In this document: positions 17,064 to 25,947 of the stretch, piece by piece
Layout of the letters: every line of letters begins with the position of its first letter
Position numbering within the stretch: position 1 is the first letter of the stretch
Assembly: GCA_902490365.1 (NCBI GenBank)
Contig: CABUDQ010000011.1
Location: 1-52,065 of the forward strand
Direction of reading: 5' to 3'
Origin: an uncultured Collinsella sp.
GTDB lineage: Bacteria > Actinomycetota > Coriobacteriia > Coriobacteriales > Coriobacteriaceae
DNA: 52,065 nucleotides
Translations under genes and position numbers: made by a program
The notes under the pieces: generated by a model
What the model saw: only the letters and a program-made list of their open reading frames with translations
Told to the model about the DNA's origin: nothing
Databases searched by the model: none

Positions 17064-18278
17064 TTACTGGTAGCGTAGGCACTCCACCGGGTTGAGCTTT
17101 GCCGCGCGGCGAGCGGGGTAGAAGCCAAAGATCACGCCGATGCCGACGGAGACGCCGAAGGCCAGCAGCACCGTGGCGATTGAAAAGCTCGGTGTGATCT
17201 CCCCACTGGCACCGAGCTCGTTGAGAACCCCTGATCCTGCGGCAAACATCGCGAGGCCCCAGGCCAGCAGATAGCCAATCAGGACACCCAGCAGGCCACC
17301 GGTGACGCACAGCGCCGAGGACTCGGCCAAAAACTGCGCGGTGATATCGCGGCGACTGGCGCCCAAGGCACGGCGAATACCGATCTCGCGGATGCGCTCA
17401 GTCACGTTGGTAAGCATCATATTCATAATGCCGATTCCGCCGACAAGCAGTGAGATACTGGCGACAGCGCCCATGATGAGCGAGAAGGCGCCCATAAACG
17501 AGTTGAGTGCATCGATGGCGCTTTTCATGGAGGTCGCCGATACGCTGTCGTACTCATCATCCTCCGAGATGCCCTTCATCGCGCGCACCTTAGACTCGAT
17601 GGTCTTGCAGAGCTCGTCCATGTCTGTGCCCTCGGCGGCAAGTGCCGTCACGCTGGGGAATGAAGGATTCTCGTCGCCAAACAGGCCGGAGATGGTTTCG
17701 CGTGGCATATATAGCGTGAGCGAGCCCATGGAGTCGCTGCCGCCATCAATCACGCCTACAATCTGCACCTCGCCGTTGGACACCTTGATGGTTTTCCCCA
17801 GTGCGTCCTGTTCGTTGCCGTAAAGCTGATCGGCGCCGCCGCGGCTGATGAGCGCCACGCGCGAGCCTGATTGAGACTCTGCCTGTGAATAGACACGTCC
17901 CGCAACGAGCTTGCTGGCGCCCACGGCATCGAGCATGTCGCTATCGACGCCGTGTGCCATGACGGTATAGCTTTTATCCCCGACCTTGTACTCGGAATAG
18001 GCGCTATCGACGATGCCGATCTGCTCAATCTGCGGCACCAGTTTGCGAAGCTTTTCCACATCCGAATCGGTGAGTTCTTGGGACGAATAGATCTCTACCA
18101 TGCGGGCTGCATTGAGGCCCAGGCTGTTGACCAGGCTGTTTTGGATGCCGCCGATGAGCGAAGTCATGGCGATGACCGAGGCGATGCCAATGACGATGCC
18201 AAGGATGGTGAGCAGGCTGCGTCCCTTGTTGGCCTCGAGCGAGTGAAGGGCTTCTTGGACAAGATCGCGGGTGCTCAT
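17064..18278 (-). CDS. MacB-like ABC transporter permease
   Basis: FtsX/MacB-type permease, 404 residues. There is a first membrane segment near residues 20-45 (LLTILGIVIGIASVIAM), a large extracytoplasmic MacB_PCD domain (about 50-270), then three membrane segments at about 275-305, 325-355 and 365-392. The conserved GIRRALGASRRDI lies before the third and a typical ending ARRAAKLNPVECLRYQ closes it. It probably exports a peptide, lipid or antimicrobial together with the adjacent ATPase and adaptor. Its ATG overlaps the ATPase stop by four bases, so the pair is coupled. The substrate cannot be read from the sequence. Confidence 0.9.
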   Translation of the reverse strand: MSTRDLVQEALHSLEANKGRSLLTILGIVIGIASVIAMTSLIGGIQNSLVNSLGLNAARMVEIYSSQELTDSDVEKLRKLVPQIEQIGIVDSAYSEYKVGDKSYTVMAHGVDSDMLDAVGASKLVAGRVYSQAESQSGSRVALISRGGADQLYGNEQDALGKTIKVSNGEVQIVGVIDGGSDSMGSLTLYMPRETISGLFGDENPSFPSVTALAAEGTDMDELCKTIESKVRAMKGISEDDEYDSVSATSMKSAIDALNSFMGAFSLIMGAVASISLLVGGIGIMNMMLTNVTERIREIGIRRALGASRRDITAQFLAESSALCVTGGLLGVLIGYLLAWGLAMFAAGSGVLNELGASGEITPSFSIATVLLAFGVSVGIGVIFGFYPARRAAKLNPVECLRYQ

Positions 18279-19048
18279 TCCTTCGCTCCCTTCGGCTGAT
18301 TGGTGGATGTCGAAATCGTGGGCAGGGCGTTCACGGCCCCGCGTAACGTATTCGGTGTATGCGCGACATATGCGCCGTCATGGATTCGCCCGTCACGGAT
18401 GGTTACGGCTCGATCGGCCTCGGCGGCGATGCCGGGGTCATGCGTGATGAGTACGATGGTCTTGCCGCGTTTCTGGAGCTTGTGGAAGGTTTCCATGACG
18501 AGCGCCCCGGTTGTCGAGTCTAGATTTCCCGTTGGCTCGTCGGCCAAAATGATGGGCGGGTCGTTGACGAGGGCGCGCGCGATGGCGACGCGCTGCATCT
18601 GTCCGCCCGAGAGTTCCGATATGCGGTGGTCCCAATGGTCGACCGGCAGTGTGACGGCTTGCAGCGCGTGCACGGCGCGCATCTCGCGCTGGCTACGCGG
18701 CACATTGGTGTAGGACAGCGGCAGCATGACGTTTTCGATCACCGTCAGACGCGGCAGCAAGTTAAAACTCTGAAAGACAAAGCCGATGCTCAGCGCGCGC
18801 ACCTCGGTGAGCTCATCATCGTCGAGCTCGGCGACGTTGAGCCCTTGCAGGAAATAATCACCCGCCGTCGGCTTGTCCAAGCAGCCCAGGATGTTCATGA
18901 GCGTCGACTTGCCCGAGCCCGAGGGGCCGGTGATTGCGACGAACTCACCGGGGTTCACCGCCAGGCTCACGTTGTGCAGGATGTGGGCGCAACCGGCCTC
19001 GCTCTCAAAGATGCGGTGCACGTTGCGGATGTCGATGACGGGACGCAT
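18275..19048 (-). CDS. MacB/LolD-type ABC transporter ATPase
   Basis: ABC ATPase of the MacB/LolD group, 257 residues. Walker A is GPSGSGKS (about 40-47), the Q-loop FVFQSFNLLPRL near 90 is typical of this group, the signature is LSGGQMQR near 145, Walker B is IILADEPTGNLDS near 166 and the switch histidine is in LITHD near 199. A 35-residue C-terminal tail (THTPNTLRGAVNALP region) extends past the core. It shares a base with the adaptor stop upstream and overlaps the permease downstream. Confidence 0.93.
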   Translation of the reverse strand: MRPVIDIRNVHRIFESEAGCAHILHNVSLAVNPGEFVAITGPSGSGKSTLMNILGCLDKPTAGDYFLQGLNVAELDDDELTEVRALSIGFVFQSFNLLPRLTVIENVMLPLSYTNVPRSQREMRAVHALQAVTLPVDHWDHRISELSGGQMQRVAIARALVNDPPIILADEPTGNLDSTTGALVMETFHKLQKRGKTIVLITHDPGIAAEADRAVTIRDGRIHDGAYVAHTPNTLRGAVNALPTISTSTNQPKGAKE

Positions 19049-20466
19049 TACTTGCCCTCGTCGGCAGACATATTGTCGCCGCCGTCTGCCGTCATGCCTG
19101 TGCCGGTATCCGTCACGATGGTGTCGCCGTCGCGTAACTTGGTAACCGGGACGTCTGGGTTGATCTCGTTGCCCTGGTCGTCGCGCTTGACCTGCGTCTT
19201 ACCGACTACAGCCTCGTTGTCGTTTTGCGTCACGACGGTCACCTTCACGCGGCGCGTCTTCTTGCCTTCCGAATCGGTGGCCAGATTGACGTAATAGTGC
19301 TCGCCATCTTCGGTCATCAGCGCCATGGTCGGCACCATAACCACGTCGTCGAGCTTCTCGGTCACTACCGAGACCTCGGCAGTCATACCCGGCTTAAGGC
19401 GACTGTCGGGTGCTTCGATGAGGATGTCGACGTTAAAGGTTACGCTGCCGCCGCCGGAGTTGGAGTCAGAGTTTGCCACCGAGGCGATGGCCGTGACCGT
19501 TCCCTGGCTCACGATATCGGGAAACGCTGGATAGGTCACGTTGGCGCTCTGGCCCACGGCGATCTTGGCGATATCCTTTTCGCCCACCTGCACGGTCACC
19601 TTCATCTTGGACAGGTCGGCAATCTGCATGCACTGCTTGCCGCCGCTTGTATCGCTTTCGCCCATGATCATGCCGCCTGTTACCGTGGCGCCCACCTTGG
19701 CGTTGAGCTCCACGATGCTACCCGAGCTCGGGGCCGTGACCGTACGGCTGGCGGCCTTGGCGTTCGCCTGGTCGAGGTTTGCCTGGGCCGATGCGAGGCT
19801 GCGCTGCGCGGCCGATACGGCGTTCGTGTCCGCTGATGCGGCGGAGACGCCAGCCGCTGCGGAAGCTCCATCGACGTCCGTCGTTGGGGTGGCCTGCGCG
19901 ACAGCGGCGGCTTTCTGCGCGTTGGTGAGGTCTTCCTGGGCGGCTGCAACTGCACGCTGCGCCTCGGCAACGTTGCGATCGAGCTCGTCGTTTTTAATGG
20001 TCATAAGCACGTCGCCCTCGTTGACGGATTGGCCTGCCTGCACGTTGATTGAATCGACCGTACCGTCGACAGAAGGGGAGACCACTGAGGACGAAATGGG
20101 TTTGAGCTGGCCTTTCGCCTCGACCGTTGTGGTAAACGTGCCCTCGGTCACCATGTCGGTCACAGGCCCGCTAGCGCCCTGCGGCTGCGCATTGATAACC
20201 AGGGTTGCGACAATGGCAATGAGCGCGATGGCACCTACGACGCCGGCGGCAATACCGCGTCGAATAAGCTTTTTGCGTCGACGTTCGGCACGTTTTGCCT
20301 TGAGCTTGGCATACGCCTCTTCATCGGAAATTTCGGCCGTATCGTTCGTGCGTTCGCTCTGCTTGTCGGCATGTACGTTTTTAATCAGAGGAATCGTTTC
20401 GGTGGCACCTTCGGGCGTGTACTCGGCATCATCCGGGCCTGGGGTGATGGTGGGGACATTCGGCAT
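19048..20466 (-). CDS. MacA-like membrane-fusion (HlyD family) adaptor
   Basis: A 472-residue adaptor. The N-terminal 65 residues are acidic then strongly basic (AKRAERRRKKLIRR), followed by a membrane anchor (GIAAGVVGAIALIAIVATLV, about 69-88). Then come a half-lipoyl segment with QAGQSVNEGDVLMTI, an Ala/Gln-rich coiled-coil hairpin (about 155-240), the returning lipoyl half (VTAPSSGSIVELNAKVG) and beta-barrel segments. The tail is acidic with DGGDNMSADEG. AAAGGAGACGCT gives a good ribosome site for ATG 20466. It leads the three-gene export operon with the ATPase and permease. MacA is known from Gram-negatives, but Gram-positive counterparts of this kind are common. Confidence 0.88.
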   Translation of the reverse strand: MPNVPTITPGPDDAEYTPEGATETIPLIKNVHADKQSERTNDTAEISDEEAYAKLKAKRAERRRKKLIRRGIAAGVVGAIALIAIVATLVINAQPQGASGPVTDMVTEGTFTTTVEAKGQLKPISSSVVSPSVDGTVDSINVQAGQSVNEGDVLMTIKNDELDRNVAEAQRAVAAAQEDLTNAQKAAAVAQATPTTDVDGASAAAGVSAASADTNAVSAAQRSLASAQANLDQANAKAASRTVTAPSSGSIVELNAKVGATVTGGMIMGESDTSGGKQCMQIADLSKMKVTVQVGEKDIAKIAVGQSANVTYPAFPDIVSQGTVTAIASVANSDSNSGGGSVTFNVDILIEAPDSRLKPGMTAEVSVVTEKLDDVVMVPTMALMTEDGEHYYVNLATDSEGKKTRRVKVTVVTQNDNEAVVGKTQVKRDDQGNEINPDVPVTKLRDGDTIVTDTGTGMTADGGDNMSADEGK

Positions 20467-20598
20467 AGCGTCTCCTTTATAGAAAGTTCCTCAATAAGTA
20501 TATGCGCTCGTCGCGTAAGGCGGGCGCATATGGCGGATTCTTTCGGAACTGTTAGATTGGTCGCAGCGGCTCCACGTTGTAGGAATGCGCGCGTTGCA

Positions 20599-22314
20599 CT
20601 ACGAGTGGACAACCACGCACAGGCCGACTTTGATGCAGTCGTGAAGTGCCTTGGCGTCGGCCAGGCGCAGGTTGATGCAACCGTGGCTGCCGCACCACTT
20701 GTACGACTCGGCGTTATCGAAGCTCTTGTCGTTTTGCCAGGTGGCATCGTGGAAGCCGATCATGTTGCCCTCAAACGGCATCCAGTAGCTAACCGGGCTT
20801 TCGTATTTGGGCTTGCCGGTCTCGGGGTCCTTGGCACCGATGAGCTTGCTGGCGCCATTGTTGCTGTTGATCTGCCAAACGCCTTCGGGCGTGGCGTCCT
20901 CTCCCGGCTTGCCGGAGATAAAATTGGCCTCCCACACGATATTGCCGCTCTCGTCGTAGTAGCGCGCGTGCTGCTCGGACAGATCGACATCGATGTATGC
21001 CTTCCAGTCGGGCTCTCCCTTTGCGGTAAAGGTGTCGGCCTTCTGGGAGTACTTGATCTCGATTTCGCCGGTCTGCTTGTTGTTAATGGCGTCTTCGACC
21101 TGCTTGGCGAGCGAGCTGCTGTCGATGGACCAACCAAAGTCGCCGCCTTCGACGGCGCACTGCTTGCCATCGGCGCGCGTCCACCAGCGAGTGGAGCCCA
21201 CGGTATTAAAGCCGTTGGCAAGCTCGGCTGCCCAGCTGCTGATCTGCGACGTATCGAGCGTGGGGTTGGCCGGATCGGCAAAGCTGATCCACTGCAACAC
21301 GGAGCTGCCATCAACCTTGCCGGCATCCTCGCCGTTGAGCTTGAGGGTCACGTTGACGCCCAAGAAGTTGTTGGCGGCATCGCATGCGGCCTGAATCTGA
21401 TCATCGGTCAGCGTTCCATTGAGTGGCTCATAGGCAACGTTGCCGAGCTTGGAAAGATCTACGGTCTCGGCCAGCGAGGCAAGCTCGAGCTCGGCATACT
21501 TAATGACATGCTCGCGGTTGAGTTTTTCGTTGGAGCGCGCCTTCTCGACGGTAAACTTGCCGGCCTGCTCGTCATAGGAGCTATTGGCCTCGAACGCGCC
21601 CGAACGCCCCTCGTTAAACTCGTCGATGGCGGCGCCCAGATCCTTCTCAAACTGCTTTTGGTCAAAGGTGTCGGAGAGCATGGACAGGTCGACGTCTTGA
21701 TCAAGATCGACTTCGTTGGAGCTAGCGGTTGTTTTGGTCTTGCCGCTTAAGGATTCTACAAGGCGAACCGGCCATACAATGGCTTCGTTGCGGCTGATAA
21801 TCTCTTTTGCGGCAGCTTCGCCGTCGACAATGGGCTCATCGGACTCGGGCTGATAGGTCCAGCTAAAGTCATCGCCTGTCACGGTGAGCTTATAGTGCTT
21901 CCAAGCCGAGTTGACCTTGGTGGCGGCAGACGAAGCGTTGGAGAACGAGACATCGACGCCGGCGATAGTGGTGTTGGGGTAGGCTACCTGCGAAAACGCT
22001 ACGACGCCTACGATATAGACAATGACGATAAGACCCAGAACGACAAAGAGCGTCGTCTTTTTGCCCGACTTATTGTTCTCGGCGGGTTTGCGTGCGGGGC
22101 CGCGATCGCCTCGAGCGTGCGTGGGGGGCTGCTTGGGCGCATTGCCATTTGTCTGGCGCTGCTGATGCTGCTTGTTCGGATGTTGGGAAACGTTTGCCGC
22201 ACCTCGCTGCTGACCGCGGCTCGGCGCGATAGGACGCGGCGATTGAACGCCGCCGGTGTGCCTGCTCGGCTGCTGCGGATCGGGAATCAGTTGAGTTCGA
22301 TCGTTTTGCGACAT
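20599..22314 (-). CDS. L,D-transpeptidase (YkuD) with peptidoglycan-binding domain
   Basis: Cell-wall cross-linking enzyme, 571 residues from the chosen start. The cytoplasmic N-terminus is Pro/Gln/Asn-rich (about 1-75), followed by a membrane anchor (TTLFVVLGLIVIVYIVGVVAF, about 85-105). A long extracytoplasmic region of the PG_binding_4 type (starting TTIAGVDVSFSN) comes next. The C-terminal YkuD domain has the catalytic motif SHGCINLRLADAKAL near 542. ATG 22314 is preferred: AAGGAT lies ten bases upstream, whereas the in-frame ATG at 22323 sits almost on top of it. A short palindrome (20500-20531) follows the gene, without a clear T-run. Confidence 0.9.
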   Translation of the reverse strand: MSQNDRTQLIPDPQQPSRHTGGVQSPRPIAPSRGQQRGAANVSQHPNKQHQQRQTNGNAPKQPPTHARGDRGPARKPAENNKSGKKTTLFVVLGLIVIVYIVGVVAFSQVAYPNTTIAGVDVSFSNASSAATKVNSAWKHYKLTVTGDDFSWTYQPESDEPIVDGEAAAKEIISRNEAIVWPVRLVESLSGKTKTTASSNEVDLDQDVDLSMLSDTFDQKQFEKDLGAAIDEFNEGRSGAFEANSSYDEQAGKFTVEKARSNEKLNREHVIKYAELELASLAETVDLSKLGNVAYEPLNGTLTDDQIQAACDAANNFLGVNVTLKLNGEDAGKVDGSSVLQWISFADPANPTLDTSQISSWAAELANGFNTVGSTRWWTRADGKQCAVEGGDFGWSIDSSSLAKQVEDAINNKQTGEIEIKYSQKADTFTAKGEPDWKAYIDVDLSEQHARYYDESGNIVWEANFISGKPGEDATPEGVWQINSNNGASKLIGAKDPETGKPKYESPVSYWMPFEGNMIGFHDATWQNDKSFDNAESYKWCGSHGCINLRLADAKALHDCIKVGLCVVVHS

Positions 22315-22423
22315 CGTATGCATATCCTTCGAATTTCGCCTTGCGGCTCATCGTGTTTTTACTGGGCTTGCATTATAGCGATTACCTAGTTGTTTGTGGT
22401 ATGGAAACGGTGGCATTCAAAAG

Positions 22424-22445
22424 AGGTGGGACATTTGTCCCACCT
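22424..22445 (-). terminator. Hairpin terminator of the serine dehydratase gene
   Basis: Perfect 9-bp inverted repeat AGGTGGGAC / GTCCCACCT with a four-base loop, 19 bases past the serine dehydratase stop on the minus strand. It is followed on that strand by CTTTTG. The T-run is short, so termination strength is uncertain. Confidence 0.6.
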
Positions 22446-22463
22446 TCGAGTCTTTCTTTGTCG

Positions 22464-24071
22464 CTATCCGCACACACCGCATTTTGCACAGGCCGAAAGT
22501 GCGGCCGGAGCCTGCGCGATGCCACCCTTTGCCGTCTCGCGCAGCGTGGCCGGCAACGCGTGGCCCACGGAGAGCATGACGTGCGCCATCTGGTCAAACG
22601 GCACCAGGCTCTTGATACCGGCAAGTGCAAGCTGCGCCGAGCTAAAGGCGGCTGCCACGCCGATGGCGTTGCGGTTTTGGCAGGGTACCTCCACGAGGCC
22701 ACCGACGGGGTCACAAACGAGGCCCAGCAAGTTACTCAGCGCGATGGAACTGGCGTCGAGCGCCTGCCCGGGCGTGCCGCCGAGCATCTGCACCAGCGCG
22801 GCGGCTGCCATGGCGGCCGCACTTCCTACCTCAGCCTGGCAGCCGCCCTCGGCACCGGCGACGCAGGCGCTCGTGGTGAGGTTGAGGCCGATGGCGGCTG
22901 CGCAGTAGAGCGCGTCCATGACCTGCTCGTCGTCGAGCTGAAGGTGATCGGCGAGCGCCAGCACGCAGCCGGGCACGACACCCGCGGAGCCTGCCGTGGG
23001 AGCGGCGACGATCACTCCCATCGTGGCGGAGCGCTCGAGCACGGCCAACGCGCGGGCCACGGCGTCGGTTTGAACGGTGCCCATCAGGCTCGTGCTCAAA
23101 TCGTTGCGGCCGGTGGCATCGACGAGTTTAGCCTCGCCGCCGATAAGCCCGCCGAGCGATCGTTGCGGATTGACGATGGGGGTCGTGGTCTCCTCGCGCA
23201 TGACGTCGAGCACGCGGCGCATGGCGGCGACGGCGTGGGCCTCGCCGGTCAGACGCGCCTCGCGCACGGCCATAACGGCGCCGATATTCAGGCCGAGCTC
23301 GGCGCACGCATCGAGCAGCTGCTCGCCGTCGTCGAAGATTTCCTTTGCCGAGACGCCGGGGGAGAGCGACGAGGCAGAACCGGGGAGCTCGATAAAGGTC
23401 GCGTAATCGACATTGTCGAGCTTACGCAGCATCGGGACAACAGTGTCGTCGGGCGCGCCGTCGGTCTCAAAGACGGAGTAGGCCTGTCCGCCCACTTCGG
23501 TGCGGTAGGTGCGGCAGAAGGCGATGTTCACGTGTGCGTAGGCGAGCAGGTTGGTGAGCGCGGCGAGCACGCCGGGGACGTCCTTGTGCGCCACGAAGAG
23601 CGTTGAGTACATGCCCGAGATGTCAACGCCGACGCCGTTAATGCGGCTGATGCGCATCTTGCCGCCGCCCAGGCTCTCACCGCGGACCTGTGCCGTGGCG
23701 CCCGTGTCGTCGACCATGTCAATGTCGACGGTGTTGGGGTGGATGGAGGCGTCGTCGCCCTTGATGTCAAAGTGATATTCGAGGCCCTGCTCGCTTGCGA
23801 GGTCGAAGGCCTGCTTGATGTTCTCGTCGTCGGTGTCGAGGCCCAGGATGCCCGCGACGAGCGCACGATCGGTGCCGTGGCCGCGGTAGGTGTGGGCGAA
23901 GGAGTTCCACAGGCCAAAGGTGACTTTGGTGATGCGGCCTTCCAGCAGGCTGGCGGCAACTTGGGCGCAGCGCAGGGCGCCGGCGGTGTGCGATGAGCTG
24001 GGGCCGACCATGACGGGGCCCAAGATCTCGAATGCCGAGGTCGTAGCTAGTGTTTGTGGCTTGCCTGCCAT
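22464..24071 (-). CDS. sdaA: L-serine ammonia-lyase (iron-sulfur serine dehydratase, single chain)
   Basis: Deaminates L-serine to pyruvate with a [4Fe-4S] cluster; 535 residues, longer than the usual single-chain enzyme of about 455. The N-terminal beta domain has GPVMVGPSSSHTAGALR (about 18-34). An ACT-like regulatory segment (about 165-225) follows. The alpha domain carries cluster cysteines in GVVPGCVLALA and in LLGLVCDPVGGLVEVPC near 490-506. ATG 24071 has CAGGAG five bases upstream; the frame is open further up, but that stretch lies in a palindromic intergenic element and is not family-like. Confidence 0.9.
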   Translation of the reverse strand: MAGKPQTLATTSAFEILGPVMVGPSSSHTAGALRCAQVAASLLEGRITKVTFGLWNSFAHTYRGHGTDRALVAGILGLDTDDENIKQAFDLASEQGLEYHFDIKGDDASIHPNTVDIDMVDDTGATAQVRGESLGGGKMRISRINGVGVDISGMYSTLFVAHKDVPGVLAALTNLLAYAHVNIAFCRTYRTEVGGQAYSVFETDGAPDDTVVPMLRKLDNVDYATFIELPGSASSLSPGVSAKEIFDDGEQLLDACAELGLNIGAVMAVREARLTGEAHAVAAMRRVLDVMREETTTPIVNPQRSLGGLIGGEAKLVDATGRNDLSTSLMGTVQTDAVARALAVLERSATMGVIVAAPTAGSAGVVPGCVLALADHLQLDDEQVMDALYCAAAIGLNLTTSACVAGAEGGCQAEVGSAAAMAAAALVQMLGGTPGQALDASSIALSNLLGLVCDPVGGLVEVPCQNRNAIGVAAAFSSAQLALAGIKSLVPFDQMAHVMLSVGHALPATLRETAKGGIAQAPAALSACAKCGVCG

Positions 24072-24094
24072 ATGCGCTCCTGTTCTATCCCATC

Positions 24095-24216
24095 GTCCCG
24101 AGGGGCGGGGCATAAGGTCGCCTGCTCGGACAGTCCTGACTCGCACGGAGAGCACATTAAGTGCTCTCCGGCTCGTGCGGAACTCGCGATCAACCTTATG
24201 CCCCGCCCCTCGGGAC
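24095..24216. repeat. Palindromic intergenic element A (24-bp perfect arms)
   Basis: Arms 24095-24118 and 24193-24216 are perfect reverse complements over 24 bases (start GTCCCGAGGGGCGGGG). Inside lies a second hairpin, CGGAGAGCAC (24146-24155) pairing with GTGCTCTCCG (24161-24170). The whole folds into a 122-nt cruciform-capable structure between the serine dehydratase start and the metK terminator. It has no T-tract, so it is not a simple terminator. Confidence 0.85.
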
Positions 24217-24314
24217 TAAGGATACATGGTTGGAGTGCCCGTGCTGCAAAATTCATTAGCTAGTGACGCAGCGTTGGCTCATATCGAAACATCTTCACTA
24301 CCGGATAAATAAAA

Positions 24315-24344
24315 AAGAAGTACCGCTTGGGGGCGGTACTTCTT
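24315..24344 (-). terminator. Rho-independent terminator of metK
   Basis: 12-bp stem AAGAAGTACCGC / GCGGTACTTCTT with a six-base loop. On the minus strand it is followed by TTTTTATTTA, a strong U-tract, about 40 bases past the metK stop. Confidence 0.9.
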
Positions 24345-24383
24345 TTGAAAGCGTGTGCGTGTTGTGACCTTGGTGGTTCCCAA

Positions 24384-25664
24384 TTACAGTCCGCAGGCTG
24401 CTTTGAGTTCTTCGACTCGGTCGGTCTTCTCCCAGGTAAAGTCGGCGTCTTCGCGGCCGAAGTGGCCGTAGGCTGCCGTCTTCTCGTAGATCGGTCGACG
24501 CAGGTCCAGGTCGCGGATGATCGCGCCCGGGCGCAGGTCGAAGGTCTTCTCGACGGCCTCGACGATCTTGTCCTCGGCAACATGCGCGGTACCGAAGGTG
24601 TCGACCATGATTGAGAGGGGCTTGGAAACGCCGATGGCGTAGGCAAGCTCGACTTCGCAGCGGTCGGCCAGACCGGCGGCGACCACGTTCTTGGCGACCC
24701 AGCGCGCGGCGTACGCGGCGGAGCGGTCGACCTTGGTGCAATCCTTGCCGCTAAAGGCACCGCCACCGTGACGGCCGTAACCGCCGTAGGTGTCGACGAT
24801 GATCTTGCGACCGGTCAGGCCCGTGTCACCCATGGGGCCGCCCACGACAAAGCGACCGGTGGGGTTCACATAGATGTCCGCGTTGTTCCACGGCATGTTC
24901 TCGGCAGCCATGACGGGAGCGATGACATGCTCGATGAGGTCGTCCTTGATCTTGCCCATGTCCTCGATCTCGGCTGCGTGCTGCGTGGAGATGACGATGG
25001 TCGTGACCTCGACGGGCTTGCCTTCCTCATAGCGCACGGTGACCTGGGTCTTGCCGTCGGGGCGCAGGTAGGGCAGGGTGCCGTCGTGGCGCACGGCGGC
25101 CAGGCGCTCGGCCAGGCGGCTTGCCAGGTAGTGCGGCATGGGCATGAGGGTCTTGGTCTCGTTGGAGGCATAGCCGAACATCATGCCCTGGTCGCCGGCG
25201 CCGATCAGGTCGATCGGGTCGGTGGTAGCGCCGGTCTGGGTCTCGAAGGACTCGTCAACGCCCTGGGCGATATCGGGCGACTGCTCGTGGATGAGGCTCA
25301 TAACGCCGCAGGTGTCGCAGTCAAAACCGAACTTGGCGCGGTTGTAGCCAATGCGGCGGATGACGCCGCGGGCGATTTCCTGTACGTCGACGTAGGCCTG
25401 GGTGCGAATCTCGCCGGCGACGATGACGGTGCCGGTGGTCACGAGGGTCTCGCAGGCGCAGCGGACGTTCTCCACGTTGGCAGGCACGCCGTTGGGGGCG
25501 ATGTAGCCCTGCTCCTGGAGCTCTATTTCTTTGGCGAGGATTGCGTCGAGGACGGCGTCACTGATCTGGTCAGCGATCTTATCGGGATGACCTTCGGTCA
25601 CCGACTCCGACGTAAAAACAAAGGACCCGTGTTGGGGTGGAATGGAACGAAGTTCTTCTGACAT
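24384..25664 (-). CDS. metK: S-adenosylmethionine synthetase
   Basis: Makes SAM from methionine and ATP; 426 residues, somewhat longer than the typical 385-400. Motifs are SESVTEGHPDKIADQISDAV (about 18-37), GAGDQGMMFGYA near 150 (family hexapeptide GAGDQG), and GGGAFSGKDCTKVDRSAAY near 300. AAAGGACAATC precedes ATG 25664. The leader contains a hairpin (CCCGGCG / CGCCGGG, 25687-25713) that I could not match to a known SAM riboswitch class. TATGAT on the minus strand (25732-25737) could be the -10 element. Confidence 0.95.
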   Translation of the reverse strand: MSEELRSIPPQHGSFVFTSESVTEGHPDKIADQISDAVLDAILAKEIELQEQGYIAPNGVPANVENVRCACETLVTTGTVIVAGEIRTQAYVDVQEIARGVIRRIGYNRAKFGFDCDTCGVMSLIHEQSPDIAQGVDESFETQTGATTDPIDLIGAGDQGMMFGYASNETKTLMPMPHYLASRLAERLAAVRHDGTLPYLRPDGKTQVTVRYEEGKPVEVTTIVISTQHAAEIEDMGKIKDDLIEHVIAPVMAAENMPWNNADIYVNPTGRFVVGGPMGDTGLTGRKIIVDTYGGYGRHGGGAFSGKDCTKVDRSAAYAARWVAKNVVAAGLADRCEVELAYAIGVSKPLSIMVDTFGTAHVAEDKIVEAVEKTFDLRPGAIIRDLDLRRPIYEKTAAYGHFGREDADFTWEKTDRVEELKAACGL

Positions 25665-25775
25665 GATTGTCCTTTCAAAAACGTGTCCCGGCGACCGTTA
25701 CCATTCCGCCGGGCTCTCTATGCAAGGGAACATCATAGCGCGTAAATCAAACATTCACACCCTTTCCGCACCTAC

Positions 25776-25861
25776 TCATTGGGGACAGACTTAAATGACC
25801 AGCCTTGCCTAAGTGCCGACAGGTTGCCCAAAGACTGATCATTTAAGTCTGTCCCCAATGA
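25776..25861. repeat. Palindromic intergenic element B (27-bp arms)
   Basis: Arms 25776-25802 and 25835-25861 are reverse complements over 27 bases with one mismatch (start TCATTGGGGACAGACTTAAA). It sits between the divergent metK and gltX genes. The GGGGACAGACTTAAAT arm recalls palindromes that flank REP-associated (Y1) transposases in other bacteria; this likeness is inference. Confidence 0.85.
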
Positions 25862-25901
25862 CTGGGTCGGTGCCCTTTGTGCGGAGGTTGCTTTGATGCT
25901 T

Positions 25902-25907
25902 TATACT
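25902..25907 (+). promoter_or_regulatory. Possible -10 element of gltX
   Basis: TATACT is well placed to give a roughly 35-base leader before ATG 25948. The best -35 candidate (TTGTGC, 25877-25882) is 19 bases away, so the assignment is weak. Confidence 0.3.
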
Positions 25908-25947
25908 TGTGCGGTTAGACATCCATCCTGCAATCGAGGAGATTTCC

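Noticed and set aside
25687..25713. A SAM riboswitch in the metK leader
   Set aside because: Only a simple 7-bp hairpin is present; none of the conserved cores of the SAM riboswitch classes that I know could be found.
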